Positions 51,145-59,141 of a stretch of 64,000 nucleotides of DNA are shown piece by piece. The stretch comes from an uncultured Lachnospira sp. (GTDB lineage Bacteria > Bacillota > Clostridia > Lachnospirales > Lachnospiraceae): NCBI GenBank assembly GCA_910587485.1, contig CAJUKN010000003.1, positions 28,361 through 92,360 on the forward strand, written 5' to 3'. The notes beneath the pieces are model-generated. The model was not told the DNA's origin. It saw only the letters and a program-made list of their open reading frames with translations, and searched no databases. Position numbers and translations under genes: made by a program. Numbering within the stretch: the stretch's first letter is position 1; every line of letters starts with the position of its first letter.

Positions 51145-51205
51145 AGGTTGAAAATTAAAATTTTCAACCTGCGCAGAAAGCAGCGCAGAAATGAGGATAA
51201 AAATG
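51145..51205 (+). promoter_or_regulatory. Double hairpin plus Shine-Dalgarno: best family E leader
   Basis: AGGTTGAAAATT-aa-AATTTTCAACCT (51145-51170) is a perfect 12-bp hairpin. It is followed by TGCGC-AGAAAGCA-GCGCA (51170-51187) and then GAAATGAGGATAAAA with ATG 51203. The first hairpin could terminate the upstream message; the second directly abuts the ribosome site. Confidence 0.6.
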
Positions 51206-52855
51206 AATTACAATAAGTTAGCAGATATGTTATTTCCTAATGTAACAAATACACCAGAATTTTATGAATCTAAATTTATACAGAGAAAGCTTCCAAACAA
51301 TGCACAAGTAACACGTATGGCACCAAGTCCTACAGGCTTTATTCACTTAGGCAATCTTTACAGTGCATTGGCAGATGAACGAATTGCTCACAAAAATGGA
51401 GGTGTGTTTTATTTACGAATTGAAGATACAGATGAAAAGCGTAAAGTAGATGGTGCAGTTGAATTGATTATTGATACCTTGAGATATTTTGATATTGAAT
51501 TTGACGAGGGTGCTGGCTTTGATGAAAATGAGGAAACAAACGCATATGGACCTTATTTTCAAAGACAAAGAGTGGATATATATCATACGTATGCAAAAAA
51601 TTTAGTTGCAAAAGGACTTGCTTATCCTTGTTTTTGTACAGAAGAAGAACTTGATGCAGTAAGAAAAACTCAGGAAGAACAGAAAGAACTGACGGGCTAT
51701 TATGGAAAGTATGCAGCATGTCGTGAGTTGACAATGGAAGAAATTGAAGCAAATCTTTTAGCAAAGAAGCCTTATGTTTTGAGATTGTGTTCACAGGGAA
51801 GTCCAGAAAAAGAAATTACATTTGTAGATGCCATAAAAGGTGAGATAAAATTGCCTGAGAATATCCATGACATTGTGCTTTTAAAAAGAGATGGGATTCC
51901 TACGTATCATTTTGCACATGCCATTGACGACCATTTGATGCGAACAACAGTTGTTGTAAGAGGTGGGGAATGGCTTGCATCAGCTCCCATTCACTATGAA
52001 CTTTTCCATCTTCTTGGATTTAAGATGCCAAAATATGCACATACAGCCCATTTAATGAAAATTGATGAGGAAACAGGTGGTAAAAGAAAACTATCAAAGA
52101 GAAAAGACCCAGAATTGTCATTAGATTATTATAAAAAGGATGGGTATCATCCTTATTGCATGAAAGTATATTTGATGACTTTATTAAATTCTAATTTTGA
52201 GGAATGGCATGAAAAATTTGCAGATAAGGACATTAATGAATTTCCGTTTTCTATTGATAAGATGAATCAATCAGGCGCTCTTTTTGATAAAGATAAACTA
52301 CACAATATTTGTAAAAATGAGTTATCAAAACTTTCAGAAAATGAAGTATATGATTTCCTATATCAATGGGCAAGTGATTATGAACCAACAAATAAAGAAA
52401 TTTGGTTTGCAGATAAAGAAAAAATGTTAAGCATTTTAAGACTTTATATGGGTGTTGGTATGAAAAGAAGAAGAAAAGACCTTGTGTATGCAAAGCAGAT
52501 ATTTGAATTATTTTCATACTTTTTTGATGGTTCAAAAATGCAAGAGAAAGATTCGTTTAAATTAGACATAGATGAGGTTCATGCAATCCTTACAAAATAT
52601 CTCGAATCATATAATCATACAGATGATAATAGTATATGGTTTAATAAGCTAAAAGATATTGCTGATTCTTTAGGATATGCATCCGATATGAAAGCGTATA
52701 AAGCTTCTCCTGAAAAATTTAAGGGAAATGTGTCTGATGTGGCAGAGGTTATAAGAATAGCGGTTACAGGACGTGCAAATACACCAGATTTGTGGACGAT
52801 TGTTCATATTATGGGAGAGGCACAGATGAGAGAACGAATTGAAACTGTACTTTGA
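51203..52855 (+). CDS. gltX: Glutamyl-tRNA synthetase
   Basis: 550 residues. A class I synthetase charging tRNA-Glu. RMAPSPTGFIHLGN (HIGH box, about 36-49), FYLRIEDTDEKRKVDG, and the KMSKS equivalent RKLSKRKDPELS (about 296) are intact. Length is somewhat above the usual 480-500, with an enlarged C-terminal anticodon region. The start is ATG 51203; the in-frame ATG at 51191 is the ribosome site GAAATGAGG. It is a monocistronic gene with a structured leader. No T-box was seen. Confidence 0.9.
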   Translation: MNYNKLADMLFPNVTNTPEFYESKFIQRKLPNNAQVTRMAPSPTGFIHLGNLYSALADERIAHKNGGVFYLRIEDTDEKRKVDGAVELIIDTLRYFDIEFDEGAGFDENEETNAYGPYFQRQRVDIYHTYAKNLVAKGLAYPCFCTEEELDAVRKTQEEQKELTGYYGKYAACRELTMEEIEANLLAKKPYVLRLCSQGSPEKEITFVDAIKGEIKLPENIHDIVLLKRDGIPTYHFAHAIDDHLMRTTVVVRGGEWLASAPIHYELFHLLGFKMPKYAHTAHLMKIDEETGGKRKLSKRKDPELSLDYYKKDGYHPYCMKVYLMTLLNSNFEEWHEKFADKDINEFPFSIDKMNQSGALFDKDKLHNICKNELSKLSENEVYDFLYQWASDYEPTNKEIWFADKEKMLSILRLYMGVGMKRRRKDLVYAKQIFELFSYFFDGSKMQEKDSFKLDIDEVHAILTKYLESYNHTDDNSIWFNKLKDIADSLGYASDMKAYKASPEKFKGNVSDVAEVIRIAVTGRANTPDLWTIVHIMGEAQMRERIETVL

Positions 52856-53170
52856 CATAAAAAAATATAGTCAACAACCACCTAAATTAATTAAGAGGGG
52901 GATAAAAAAGGTGGTCGCTGCTATATACCAAAAAATGAGAGGTTGTTATAATTATTGTTGCAGGTGGAGCAACAGTAATTATATAATGTAATAAATTACA
53001 TTTATAACAACGATATAATAATTTATTACATTAAACAGAATATAGCACTGCAAGATTATAAAAACTACTGATTTTTATGCTTTATTTTATCATTTTACAG
53101 AAATATAGCTATTTTTGATTATTAATAGACTGCGGTAATATATTTATATCCTTTGACGTTAGGAGGTCTT
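52856..53170. other. 315-nt structured intergenic region
   Basis: It contains ACCACCT (about 52877) versus AGGTGGT (about 52908), the direct/inverted pair CAACAACC and GGTTGTT, a perfect 15-bp inverted repeat at 52984-53033, and a possible decayed ORF with GAGGGGG upstream but no standard start (reads KKVVAAIYQKMRGCYNY). It may hold an RNA or a degenerate element. Confidence 0.4.
52984..53033. repeat. Perfect 15-bp inverted repeat
   Basis: TAATGTAATAAATTA (52984-52998) and TAATTTATTACATTA (53019-53033) with a 20-nt spacer. It lacks a U run, so it may be an operator-like palindrome or the end of a small element rather than a terminator. Confidence 0.7.
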
Positions 53171-54025
53171 ATGGAACAAGGCACAGATAATGATTATATA
53201 TATGACATTAGTATAGAAAGACCAATTGGTACATCCCATCCTGAACATCCATCAATTGTATATTCTGTTAATTATGGATATGTAGATGGAGTGGAAGCGA
53301 ACAATGGAGGAAGACAAGGTGCATATATTGTTGGAGTAGATACACCTATTGATAGATTTGCTGGAAAAAAAATAGCAATTATTCATCGTATTGGAGACGA
53401 TGAACAATGGGTAATTGCTCCTGAAAATATGCCTTTTAACAAGCAACAAATTGAAGAAATGGTTTATTTTGCAGAACAACTATTTGATAGTAAGATTGAG
53501 ATGCTTAATGAAGAAATGTGGGATGCATATGATAGGCGAGGAAATCCGTTAGGTTATCAAATTCCAAGAAGTATGGCAAAATCGTTAAATGAAGGCGTTT
53601 ATCATATTGTTGTTAATGTCTATGTATTAAGAAGTGATGGGTGTGTTTTGACAACACAGAGGTCAAGAAATAAAACATATCCATTAAAATGGGAGATAAC
53701 AGGAGGTTCTATACTTTCTGGTGAAACGCCTATTGAAGGCGCAAGACGTGAATTGTTTGAAGAGACAGGTATTCAAGCTGATATAAAAGATTTCATTGAA
53801 TTATATTGTTATGTTGATGATGTAAGACATTGTATTTATCATACTTATTTAGTGCATATTTCAACAGGAACACAAATTCATCTTCAAATTGGGGAAACAA
53901 TGGATTATACTTTTTTAAATTTAAACGACTTTATTCAATTGGTTGAGTCAGACCGATTTGTTCCTTCAGAGAAAGGAAGATTTAAGTTGTTTAAAAATTC
54001 TATAATAGCAGCATTGGATACATAA
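53171..54025 (+). CDS. Degenerate pyrophosphatase-like domain fused to a Nudix hydrolase
   Basis: 284 residues. Residues about 5-105 resemble inorganic pyrophosphatase: DISIERPIGTSHPEHPS, YSVNYGYVDGV and YIVGVDTPIDRFAGKKIAII. The acidic residues of the DGE..DAY loop are replaced (ANNGGRQGAY), so this domain is probably not a pyrophosphatase. Residues about 150-284 are Nudix with the complete box GSILSGETPIEGARRELFEE plus TGI. It probably hydrolyses a nucleoside diphosphate derivative. AGGAGG is 5 nt before ATG 53171. The next gene follows after 16 nt. Confidence 0.8.
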   Translation: MEQGTDNDYIYDISIERPIGTSHPEHPSIVYSVNYGYVDGVEANNGGRQGAYIVGVDTPIDRFAGKKIAIIHRIGDDEQWVIAPENMPFNKQQIEEMVYFAEQLFDSKIEMLNEEMWDAYDRRGNPLGYQIPRSMAKSLNEGVYHIVVNVYVLRSDGCVLTTQRSRNKTYPLKWEITGGSILSGETPIEGARRELFEETGIQADIKDFIELYCYVDDVRHCIYHTYLVHISTGTQIHLQIGETMDYTFLNLNDFIQLVESDRFVPSEKGRFKLFKNSIIAALDT

Positions 54026-54041
54026 TAAATGGAGGATTATT

Positions 54042-55310
54042 GTGAACGTTTTACATAAAGACATGCTTTTGTATGCAATAACAGATAATCATTGTTTAAA
54101 TGGTGCATCATTAGAGAAGCAAGTGCGACTTGCATTAGAAGGAGGAGCTACATTTTTACAGTTAAGAGATAAAGAAGCTAGCCATGATGAATTGGTAAAA
54201 AAAGCAATTACCTTAAAGAAAATTGCAAAAGAATTTAATGTTCCTTTTGTTGTCAATGACGATGTAATGGCAGCAAAAGAATCAGATGCAGATGGCGTTC
54301 ATATTGGACAAAGTGATATGAATTATGAGAAAGCGCGTGAAATTCTTGGGCATAATAAGATTATTGGGGTTACTGCCAAAACGGTTGAATTGGCGAAACA
54401 GGCACAGCGTATGGGTGCTGATTATATTGGTACAGGTGCTGTTTTTGAATCCCACACAAAAAAAGATGCCATCCAAATGGATAAAAATACACTTATCAAT
54501 ATAGCAGACAGTGTGGATATTCCTGTAGTAGCAATAGGAGGCATTGCTTATGACAATATGGATTATTTAAAAAATACTGGTGTTTCAGGAGTGGCAGTCG
54601 TTTCTGCTATATTTGGTGCTAATGATATTAAAGAAGCTACCAGTAAATTGTATTATAAAGCCAGTAAACTGTTTGATTATAGAAAAAAGAATATTATATT
54701 CGATTTAGATGGGACATTGTTTGACTCTATGCCATTTTGGAGTAGTATTTCGAGAGAATATGCACAATCAAAAGGAATAGAACTTCCAGATGATTTTAGC
54801 GAAGTGACATATACAATGGATATGAATGAATGTTGTCAATATTTTCAAACTGTATTAAATATTGATGTAGAAACGGATATTATAAAAAAAGAAGTATTAA
54901 AAATTATGGAAAGACACTATGCTTATGATATTCCTATGAAACCGGGAATGAGACGACTTATAAGAAAAGAGAACGAAATAGGGAGCAGAATGTGTATTTT
55001 TACAAATTCGGATGAAAAATGTGCTGATATGGCTTGCAAACGTATGGGAATAAGAGATTGTTTTGAATTGATAACAACCTCTTATAGTATAGGAATAAAT
55101 AAAAAGAATCCTGCAAGTTATCAAAAAATATGTGAATTGATGGGATTTAACCCAAGTGAAACCATTGTATATGAAGATGTTTATCATGCTGTTAAAACAG
55201 CTAAGTTGGCTGGTTGTAAAACGATTGCTGTATTTGATAAAGATTCAGAAAAATTATGGGATGATATTGTGTCTGAAGCCGATGATTTTGTAAATTTATC
55301 GAACTTTTAA
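54042..55310 (+). CDS. thiE: Thiamine phosphate synthase fused to a HAD phosphatase
   Basis: 422 residues. Residues 1 to about 210 are ThiE, which joins HMP-PP and THZ-P: ALEGGATFLQLRDKEA, VPFVVNDDVMAAKESDADGV (with HIGQSD) and GTGAVFESHTKKDA. From about 218 a HAD-IA phosphatase begins with IIFDLDGTLFDS, continues with FTNSDEK and KKNPASYQKI, and ends VYEDVYHAVKTAKLAGCKTI. The fusion suggests a thiamine-phosphate or pathway-intermediate phosphatase coupled to the synthase. GTG start behind GGAGG. Coupled to the Nudix gene, which might act on pathway pyrophosphates. No TPP riboswitch is visible. Confidence 0.85.
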   Translation: MNVLHKDMLLYAITDNHCLNGASLEKQVRLALEGGATFLQLRDKEASHDELVKKAITLKKIAKEFNVPFVVNDDVMAAKESDADGVHIGQSDMNYEKAREILGHNKIIGVTAKTVELAKQAQRMGADYIGTGAVFESHTKKDAIQMDKNTLINIADSVDIPVVAIGGIAYDNMDYLKNTGVSGVAVVSAIFGANDIKEATSKLYYKASKLFDYRKKNIIFDLDGTLFDSMPFWSSISREYAQSKGIELPDDFSEVTYTMDMNECCQYFQTVLNIDVETDIIKKEVLKIMERHYAYDIPMKPGMRRLIRKENEIGSRMCIFTNSDEKCADMACKRMGIRDCFELITTSYSIGINKKNPASYQKICELMGFNPSETIVYEDVYHAVKTAKLAGCKTIAVFDKDSEKLWDDIVSEADDFVNLSNF

Positions 55311-55346
55311 CTTGTATTGAGCAGTAAAGCAACAGTCCTATATTTG

Positions 55347-55399
55347 TAAGAACTTTTCGTTCTTTGTGCAAAATCAATGTAGAAATGAGGGTAAATATG
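55347..55399 (+). promoter_or_regulatory. Family E leader of mnmA
   Basis: AAGAAC-ttttc-GTTCTT (about 55349-55365) forms a hairpin. It is followed by TGTGCAAAATCAATGTAGAA and ATGAGGG before ATG 55397. The second stem is mostly lost, but the overall order matches the 51.2-kb leader. Confidence 0.5.
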
Positions 55400-56470
55400 A
55401 AGAAAAAAGTAGTCATTGGCATGTCGGGAGGAGTTGATTCTTCTGTAGCAGCGTATTTACTTAAAGAACAAGGATTTGATGTCATTGGTGTGACTATGCA
55501 GATATGGCAAGATGAAACGGTATATAAAGAAGAGACAGATAAAAAAAGTTGTGGTATATCAGCTATTGACGATGCGATGAAGGTTGCAAATCAACTTCAA
55601 ATACCACATCATGTTATTGATATGAAAGAAACGTTTAAATGTAAAGTAATTGATTATTTTACAAATGAATATAAACTTGGCAGAACGCCTAATCCGTGTA
55701 TTGTATGCAACCGTTATATAAAATGGGAAGAATTATTAAAATATGGCTCTCAAATAGGGGCAGATTATATTGCAACAGGTCATTATGCAAGGATTTGTCA
55801 GCTTTCTAATGGGAGATATGCTGTTAAAAAATCAGCAACATCGGTTAAAGACCAAACATATGCCTTATATAAACTTACACAAGAGCAATTAAAACATACC
55901 TTAATGCCTATAGGAGATTACACAAAAGATGAAATTCGAGAGATTGCAGAAAAGATAGGTATTCAAGTGGCACATAAGCAAGATAGTATGGAGATATGTT
56001 TTATTCCTGATAATGATTATGCAAAATATATTGTTCACAAGACCAATTATATATGTAATTCTGGTAATTTTGTTGATATTCATAACAATATTATTGGTAC
56101 ACATAAAGGTATTATTCATTATACAGTTGGACAGCGTAAAGGACTTGGTTTATCAATGGGAAGACCAGTATTTGTTGTAGCCATAAGACCAGAAACGAAT
56201 GAAGTTGTGATTGGCGATGATACAGATGTTTTTTCTAATAAATTATATGCAAATAATATTAATTTTATGGGAATACAAAATATCACCAATCCTATTAAAG
56301 CTCAAGCTAAAGTTCGATATAGTCATAAAGGAAGTAATTGTCTTGTAAGAATGATAGATGACGATACATTTGAATGTGTATTTGATGAGCCTGTAAGAGC
56401 AATTACACCGGGACAAGCTGTTGTTTTGTATGATGAGGACATATGTCTTGGTGGAGGAACTATTTTATAA
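55397..56470 (+). CDS. mnmA: tRNA 2-thiouridylase
   Basis: 357 residues, the normal length. It inserts sulfur into U34 of Lys, Glu and Gln tRNAs. PP-loop GMSGGVDSSVAAYLL (about 8-22), catalytic cysteine in NPCIVCNRYIK (about 101), and the second cysteine in KQDSMEICFIPD (about 201) are present, as is VGQRKGLGLS. Start ATG 55397 behind GAAATGAGG; an upstream in-frame TTG lies in the hairpin leader. A sulfur donor (IscS-type) is not in the window, but an IscR-like regulator gene follows directly. Confidence 0.95.
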   Translation: MKKKVVIGMSGGVDSSVAAYLLKEQGFDVIGVTMQIWQDETVYKEETDKKSCGISAIDDAMKVANQLQIPHHVIDMKETFKCKVIDYFTNEYKLGRTPNPCIVCNRYIKWEELLKYGSQIGADYIATGHYARICQLSNGRYAVKKSATSVKDQTYALYKLTQEQLKHTLMPIGDYTKDEIREIAEKIGIQVAHKQDSMEICFIPDNDYAKYIVHKTNYICNSGNFVDIHNNIIGTHKGIIHYTVGQRKGLGLSMGRPVFVVAIRPETNEVVIGDDTDVFSNKLYANNINFMGIQNITNPIKAQAKVRYSHKGSNCLVRMIDDDTFECVFDEPVRAITPGQAVVLYDEDICLGGGTIL

Positions 56471-56503
56471 GTTCAATACTTTATAACAAACGGATAGATA
56501 TTT

Positions 56504-56557
56504 GACCTAGTGTTATATCTATATATAAATTAACCTTAAATTGGTTTCACTAGGGTC
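56504..56557. promoter_or_regulatory. Inverted repeat between mnmA and the Rrf2 gene
   Basis: GACCTAGTG (56504-56512) and CACTAGGGTC (56548-56557) pair with one bulged base, enclosing TTAACCTTAAATTGG. It lies 50 nt before the Rrf2 gene and could be an autoregulatory or RNA structure. Its role is unknown. Confidence 0.45.
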
Positions 56558-56606
56558 TCGTTCATTGTTCGCAGGAGTAAATTTGTAGAAAGGCGTGATG
56601 ATTATT

Positions 56607-57035
56607 ATGAAAATTTCAACAAAAGGAAGATATGCTCTAAGACTTATGTTAGACCTTGCGATGCATAATACTGGCGAAGTTGTAAGTATTAAAGATATAG
56701 CAAAACGCCAAGAAATTTCAGATAAATATTTAGAACAAATTATTTCCGTTTTAAATAAGGGAGGATTTGTAAAAAGCGTAAGAGGGGCGCAAGGGGGCTA
56801 TATGTTAAAAAAATCACCACAAGAATATACAGTAGGAATGATTTTAAGACTTATAGAAGGTTCATTAGCGCCAGTATCTTGTGTAGAAGAAGATGGAGAT
56901 ATATGTAAAAGACAAGATAATTGTGCGACATATATTGTGTGGAAAAAAATAAATGATGCGGTCAATGAGGTTGTTGATAATATTACACTTGCTGATTTAG
57001 TTGATTTGCAAGATAATCATAATTGTCGAGTATAA
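56607..57035 (+). CDS. Rrf2 family Fe-S-type transcriptional regulator (IscR/CymR-like)
   Basis: 142 residues. MKISTKGRYALRLMLDLA is the classic Rrf2 N-terminus, with the winged helix SIKDIAKRQEISDKYLEQII and SVRGAQGGYML. Three cysteines (about 92, 100, 106: SCVEEDGDIC and DNCATY) fit IscR-type [2Fe-2S] binding, with one spacing two residues longer than in E. coli IscR. It probably senses Fe-S status or cysteine and may control sulfur genes. Start at 56607 chosen by family; ATG 56598 is closer to AAAGG. Confidence 0.85.
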   Translation: MKISTKGRYALRLMLDLAMHNTGEVVSIKDIAKRQEISDKYLEQIISVLNKGGFVKSVRGAQGGYMLKKSPQEYTVGMILRLIEGSLAPVSCVEEDGDICKRQDNCATYIVWKKINDAVNEVVDNITLADLVDLQDNHNCRV

Positions 57036-57176
57036 CACTGTGATATATAAATATCTGCTTTGACTTTTTTCATTTTGTCCTAAAGACTAATTGTTTTTTG
57101 GGGTTTGCAATGTAAAGCATAGGAATAAGAGTTATAAAAAATAGATGGTATATTTATTTTAACACAAGAAGTAATA

Positions 57177-57206
57177 TTGCTAAAATTATATTTTTTATGT
57201 TACAAT
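57177..57206 (+). promoter_or_regulatory. Promoter of the methyl-accepting chemotaxis gene
   Basis: TTGCTA (57177-57182), an 18-nt spacer and TACAAT (57201-57206), about 30 nt before GGAGGATGGATATG. Confidence 0.55.
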
Positions 57207-57237
57207 ATTATAAAAATGTGCTAATTGGAGGATGGAT

Positions 57238-59010
57238 ATGAAAACAATACAAAAAGTAGACACCAATCAAGTACAAACAGGTGTGAAATTAAAGAAAAAA
57301 AATTCTACAACAAAAGGTCTTAGCATTAAGTTTAAATTACTGATGTTAGCATTTGTACCATCACTTATTGTTTCTTTAGTTATGCTTATATTTGCTCAAA
57401 TCAGTCTTATTGATGGTTTGAATGAGGAAGCCGAAAATGGTCTTGCCTTAGCGGCAGAGGCGACAATGGCAGGTTATAATAATTTAGATGGAGATTATAA
57501 GGTTGACTCTTCGGGAAATTTATGGAAAGGCAACAATAATTTGTCTGCTAATATGAGTCATATTGATGAATATGTAAAGAGCAGCCATGCAGATATTACA
57601 ATATTTTGGCAAGATACACGTATGGTAACCTCTCTTAAAAACACAAATGGAGAAAGAATCGTAGGGACAAAATGTGATGCTAATATATGGGAAACCGTAA
57701 AAAATGGCAATACATATAAAACATCCAATGTGAAGATTAATAATATAAGTTATTCTGCGGTGTATATTCCTCTTAAAAATCAATCAGGTGACATTATTGG
57801 TATGGTATTTGCTGGTCAGCCAAGGACAGATATTCAGTCCTATATTGACAAAAAGGTTCTTGGATTTGCATTGATTGCATTATTCGCTTTGTTAATTTCA
57901 ACCATTGTTGGTTTTTTGAGTTCAAGAGCTATTTCAAATTGTCTTATTAAGGCTAAAAATTCTTTGGATAGTCTTGCGGAAGGTAATCTTACAGTAGGAA
58001 TTGACAGAACAGTTACAAAAAGAAAAGATGAGATTGGTGCGATGGGGATTGCTATTGAATCTCTTATTGATAAACTTAAAAAGATTGTATCAGAGTTAAA
58101 ACAGTCTGTATATACGCTCAATGAGTCTGGTGAAAATCTTGATGGTATGGCAGGTCAATCTTCAATGGCTTCGGAGGAGATAAGCAGTGCTGTAGAAGAT
58201 ATTTCTAAAGGCGCTGTTTCACAGGCAGAAGAAATACAGACTGCTTCTGCACAGATTGCAGCAATAGGAGAATTGATAGAAGATATTGTGTCAAATGTAG
58301 GCAATCTTACAAAGATAGCCGATAGTATGGAAAAAGCGGGTGATAAATCCGTTCGTACAGTAGATGAACTCAGCACATCAAATGACCATACAACAATGGC
58401 TATTAAAAGAATAGCAGAACAGTTAGACATTACAAATCAATCTGTTGAAAGAATTAGTGGTGCAGCTTCGTTTATCACTAATATTACAGACCAAACAAGC
58501 CTTCTTGCTTTGAATGCTTCAATTGAATCAGCTAGAGCTGGTGAAGCAGGAAAAGGCTTTGCAGTTGTAGCTACAGAGATTCAAAAACTTGCAGCACAAT
58601 CAGATGAAGCAGCAAAAGATATTCAGGCTATTATATTGACACTTCAAGATGAAGCAGCAAAGACAACTGCCGCTATGAATCAAACAGAAAAGCTTGTCTA
58701 TGAACAGCAAGGAAAATTAAATGATACAAAAAATAGTTTTTATGAAGTAAATCATGGTATTGATGTTACAAAGCAAAATACAGATGTAATTTATGGTAAT
58801 ACACAATCTTGTAATCATGCTCGAGCGCAGATTAATGATGTTATTTCCAATTTATCTGCTATTTCTCAAGAAAATGCTGCCTCTGCACAACAGACGACTG
58901 CTTCTATGGAGGAGCTGAATGCGACTATTAATTTGTTGGCACAGACTGCAAAAGATTTAAAATCAATTTCTGATAGTATTAATGAAGATATTAATTTCTT
59001 TACTATTTAG
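57238..59010 (+). CDS. Methyl-accepting chemotaxis protein
   Basis: 590 residues. Helix 1 (about 30-52), a periplasmic-type Cache-like domain (about 55-200, with IFWQDTRMVTSL and YIPLKNQSGDIIGMVFAG), helix 2 (about 207-230), HAMP, then the signalling tip TDQTSLLALNASIESARAGE followed by AGKGFAVVATEI. It senses a small extracellular ligand and controls CheA. No flagellar or che genes are in the window. ATG 57238 is 5 nt behind GGAGGA; ATG 57232 is within that site. Confidence 0.9.
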   Translation: MKTIQKVDTNQVQTGVKLKKKNSTTKGLSIKFKLLMLAFVPSLIVSLVMLIFAQISLIDGLNEEAENGLALAAEATMAGYNNLDGDYKVDSSGNLWKGNNNLSANMSHIDEYVKSSHADITIFWQDTRMVTSLKNTNGERIVGTKCDANIWETVKNGNTYKTSNVKINNISYSAVYIPLKNQSGDIIGMVFAGQPRTDIQSYIDKKVLGFALIALFALLISTIVGFLSSRAISNCLIKAKNSLDSLAEGNLTVGIDRTVTKRKDEIGAMGIAIESLIDKLKKIVSELKQSVYTLNESGENLDGMAGQSSMASEEISSAVEDISKGAVSQAEEIQTASAQIAAIGELIEDIVSNVGNLTKIADSMEKAGDKSVRTVDELSTSNDHTTMAIKRIAEQLDITNQSVERISGAASFITNITDQTSLLALNASIESARAGEAGKGFAVVATEIQKLAAQSDEAAKDIQAIILTLQDEAAKTTAAMNQTEKLVYEQQGKLNDTKNSFYEVNHGIDVTKQNTDVIYGNTQSCNHARAQINDVISNLSAISQENAASAQQTTASMEELNATINLLAQTAKDLKSISDSINEDINFFTI

Positions 59011-59034
59011 AATGATTACATATAAAATTTTATA

Positions 59035-59141
59035 AAATAAACTGTTGCAAAATAAAGAAATGATATAGGATTGGATAAAGGATTGTTTAACAACTATTAT
59101 TTATCGTTTATATATCAATATTATTTTGCAACAGTTTATTT
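59035..59141. terminator. Large perfect inverted repeat between MCP and MATE genes
   Basis: AAATAAACTGTTGCAAAATA with final A (59035-59055) and its complement (59121-59141) form a 21-bp stem with a 65-nt loop. The outer arms are AT-rich, so it may terminate both convergent genes. The size also fits a small mobile-element relic. The last base of the right arm is the end of the MATE gene. Confidence 0.6.

Noticed and set aside
51145..51202. T-box or tRNA-responsive leader of gltX
   Set aside because: The leader is short, lacks a T-box UGGN core and specifier loop, and its hairpins match the leaders of unrelated genes.
54026..54041. TPP riboswitch before thiE
   Set aside because: The gap is only 16 nt, and no CTGAGA-type THI-box was seen before the upstream Nudix gene either.
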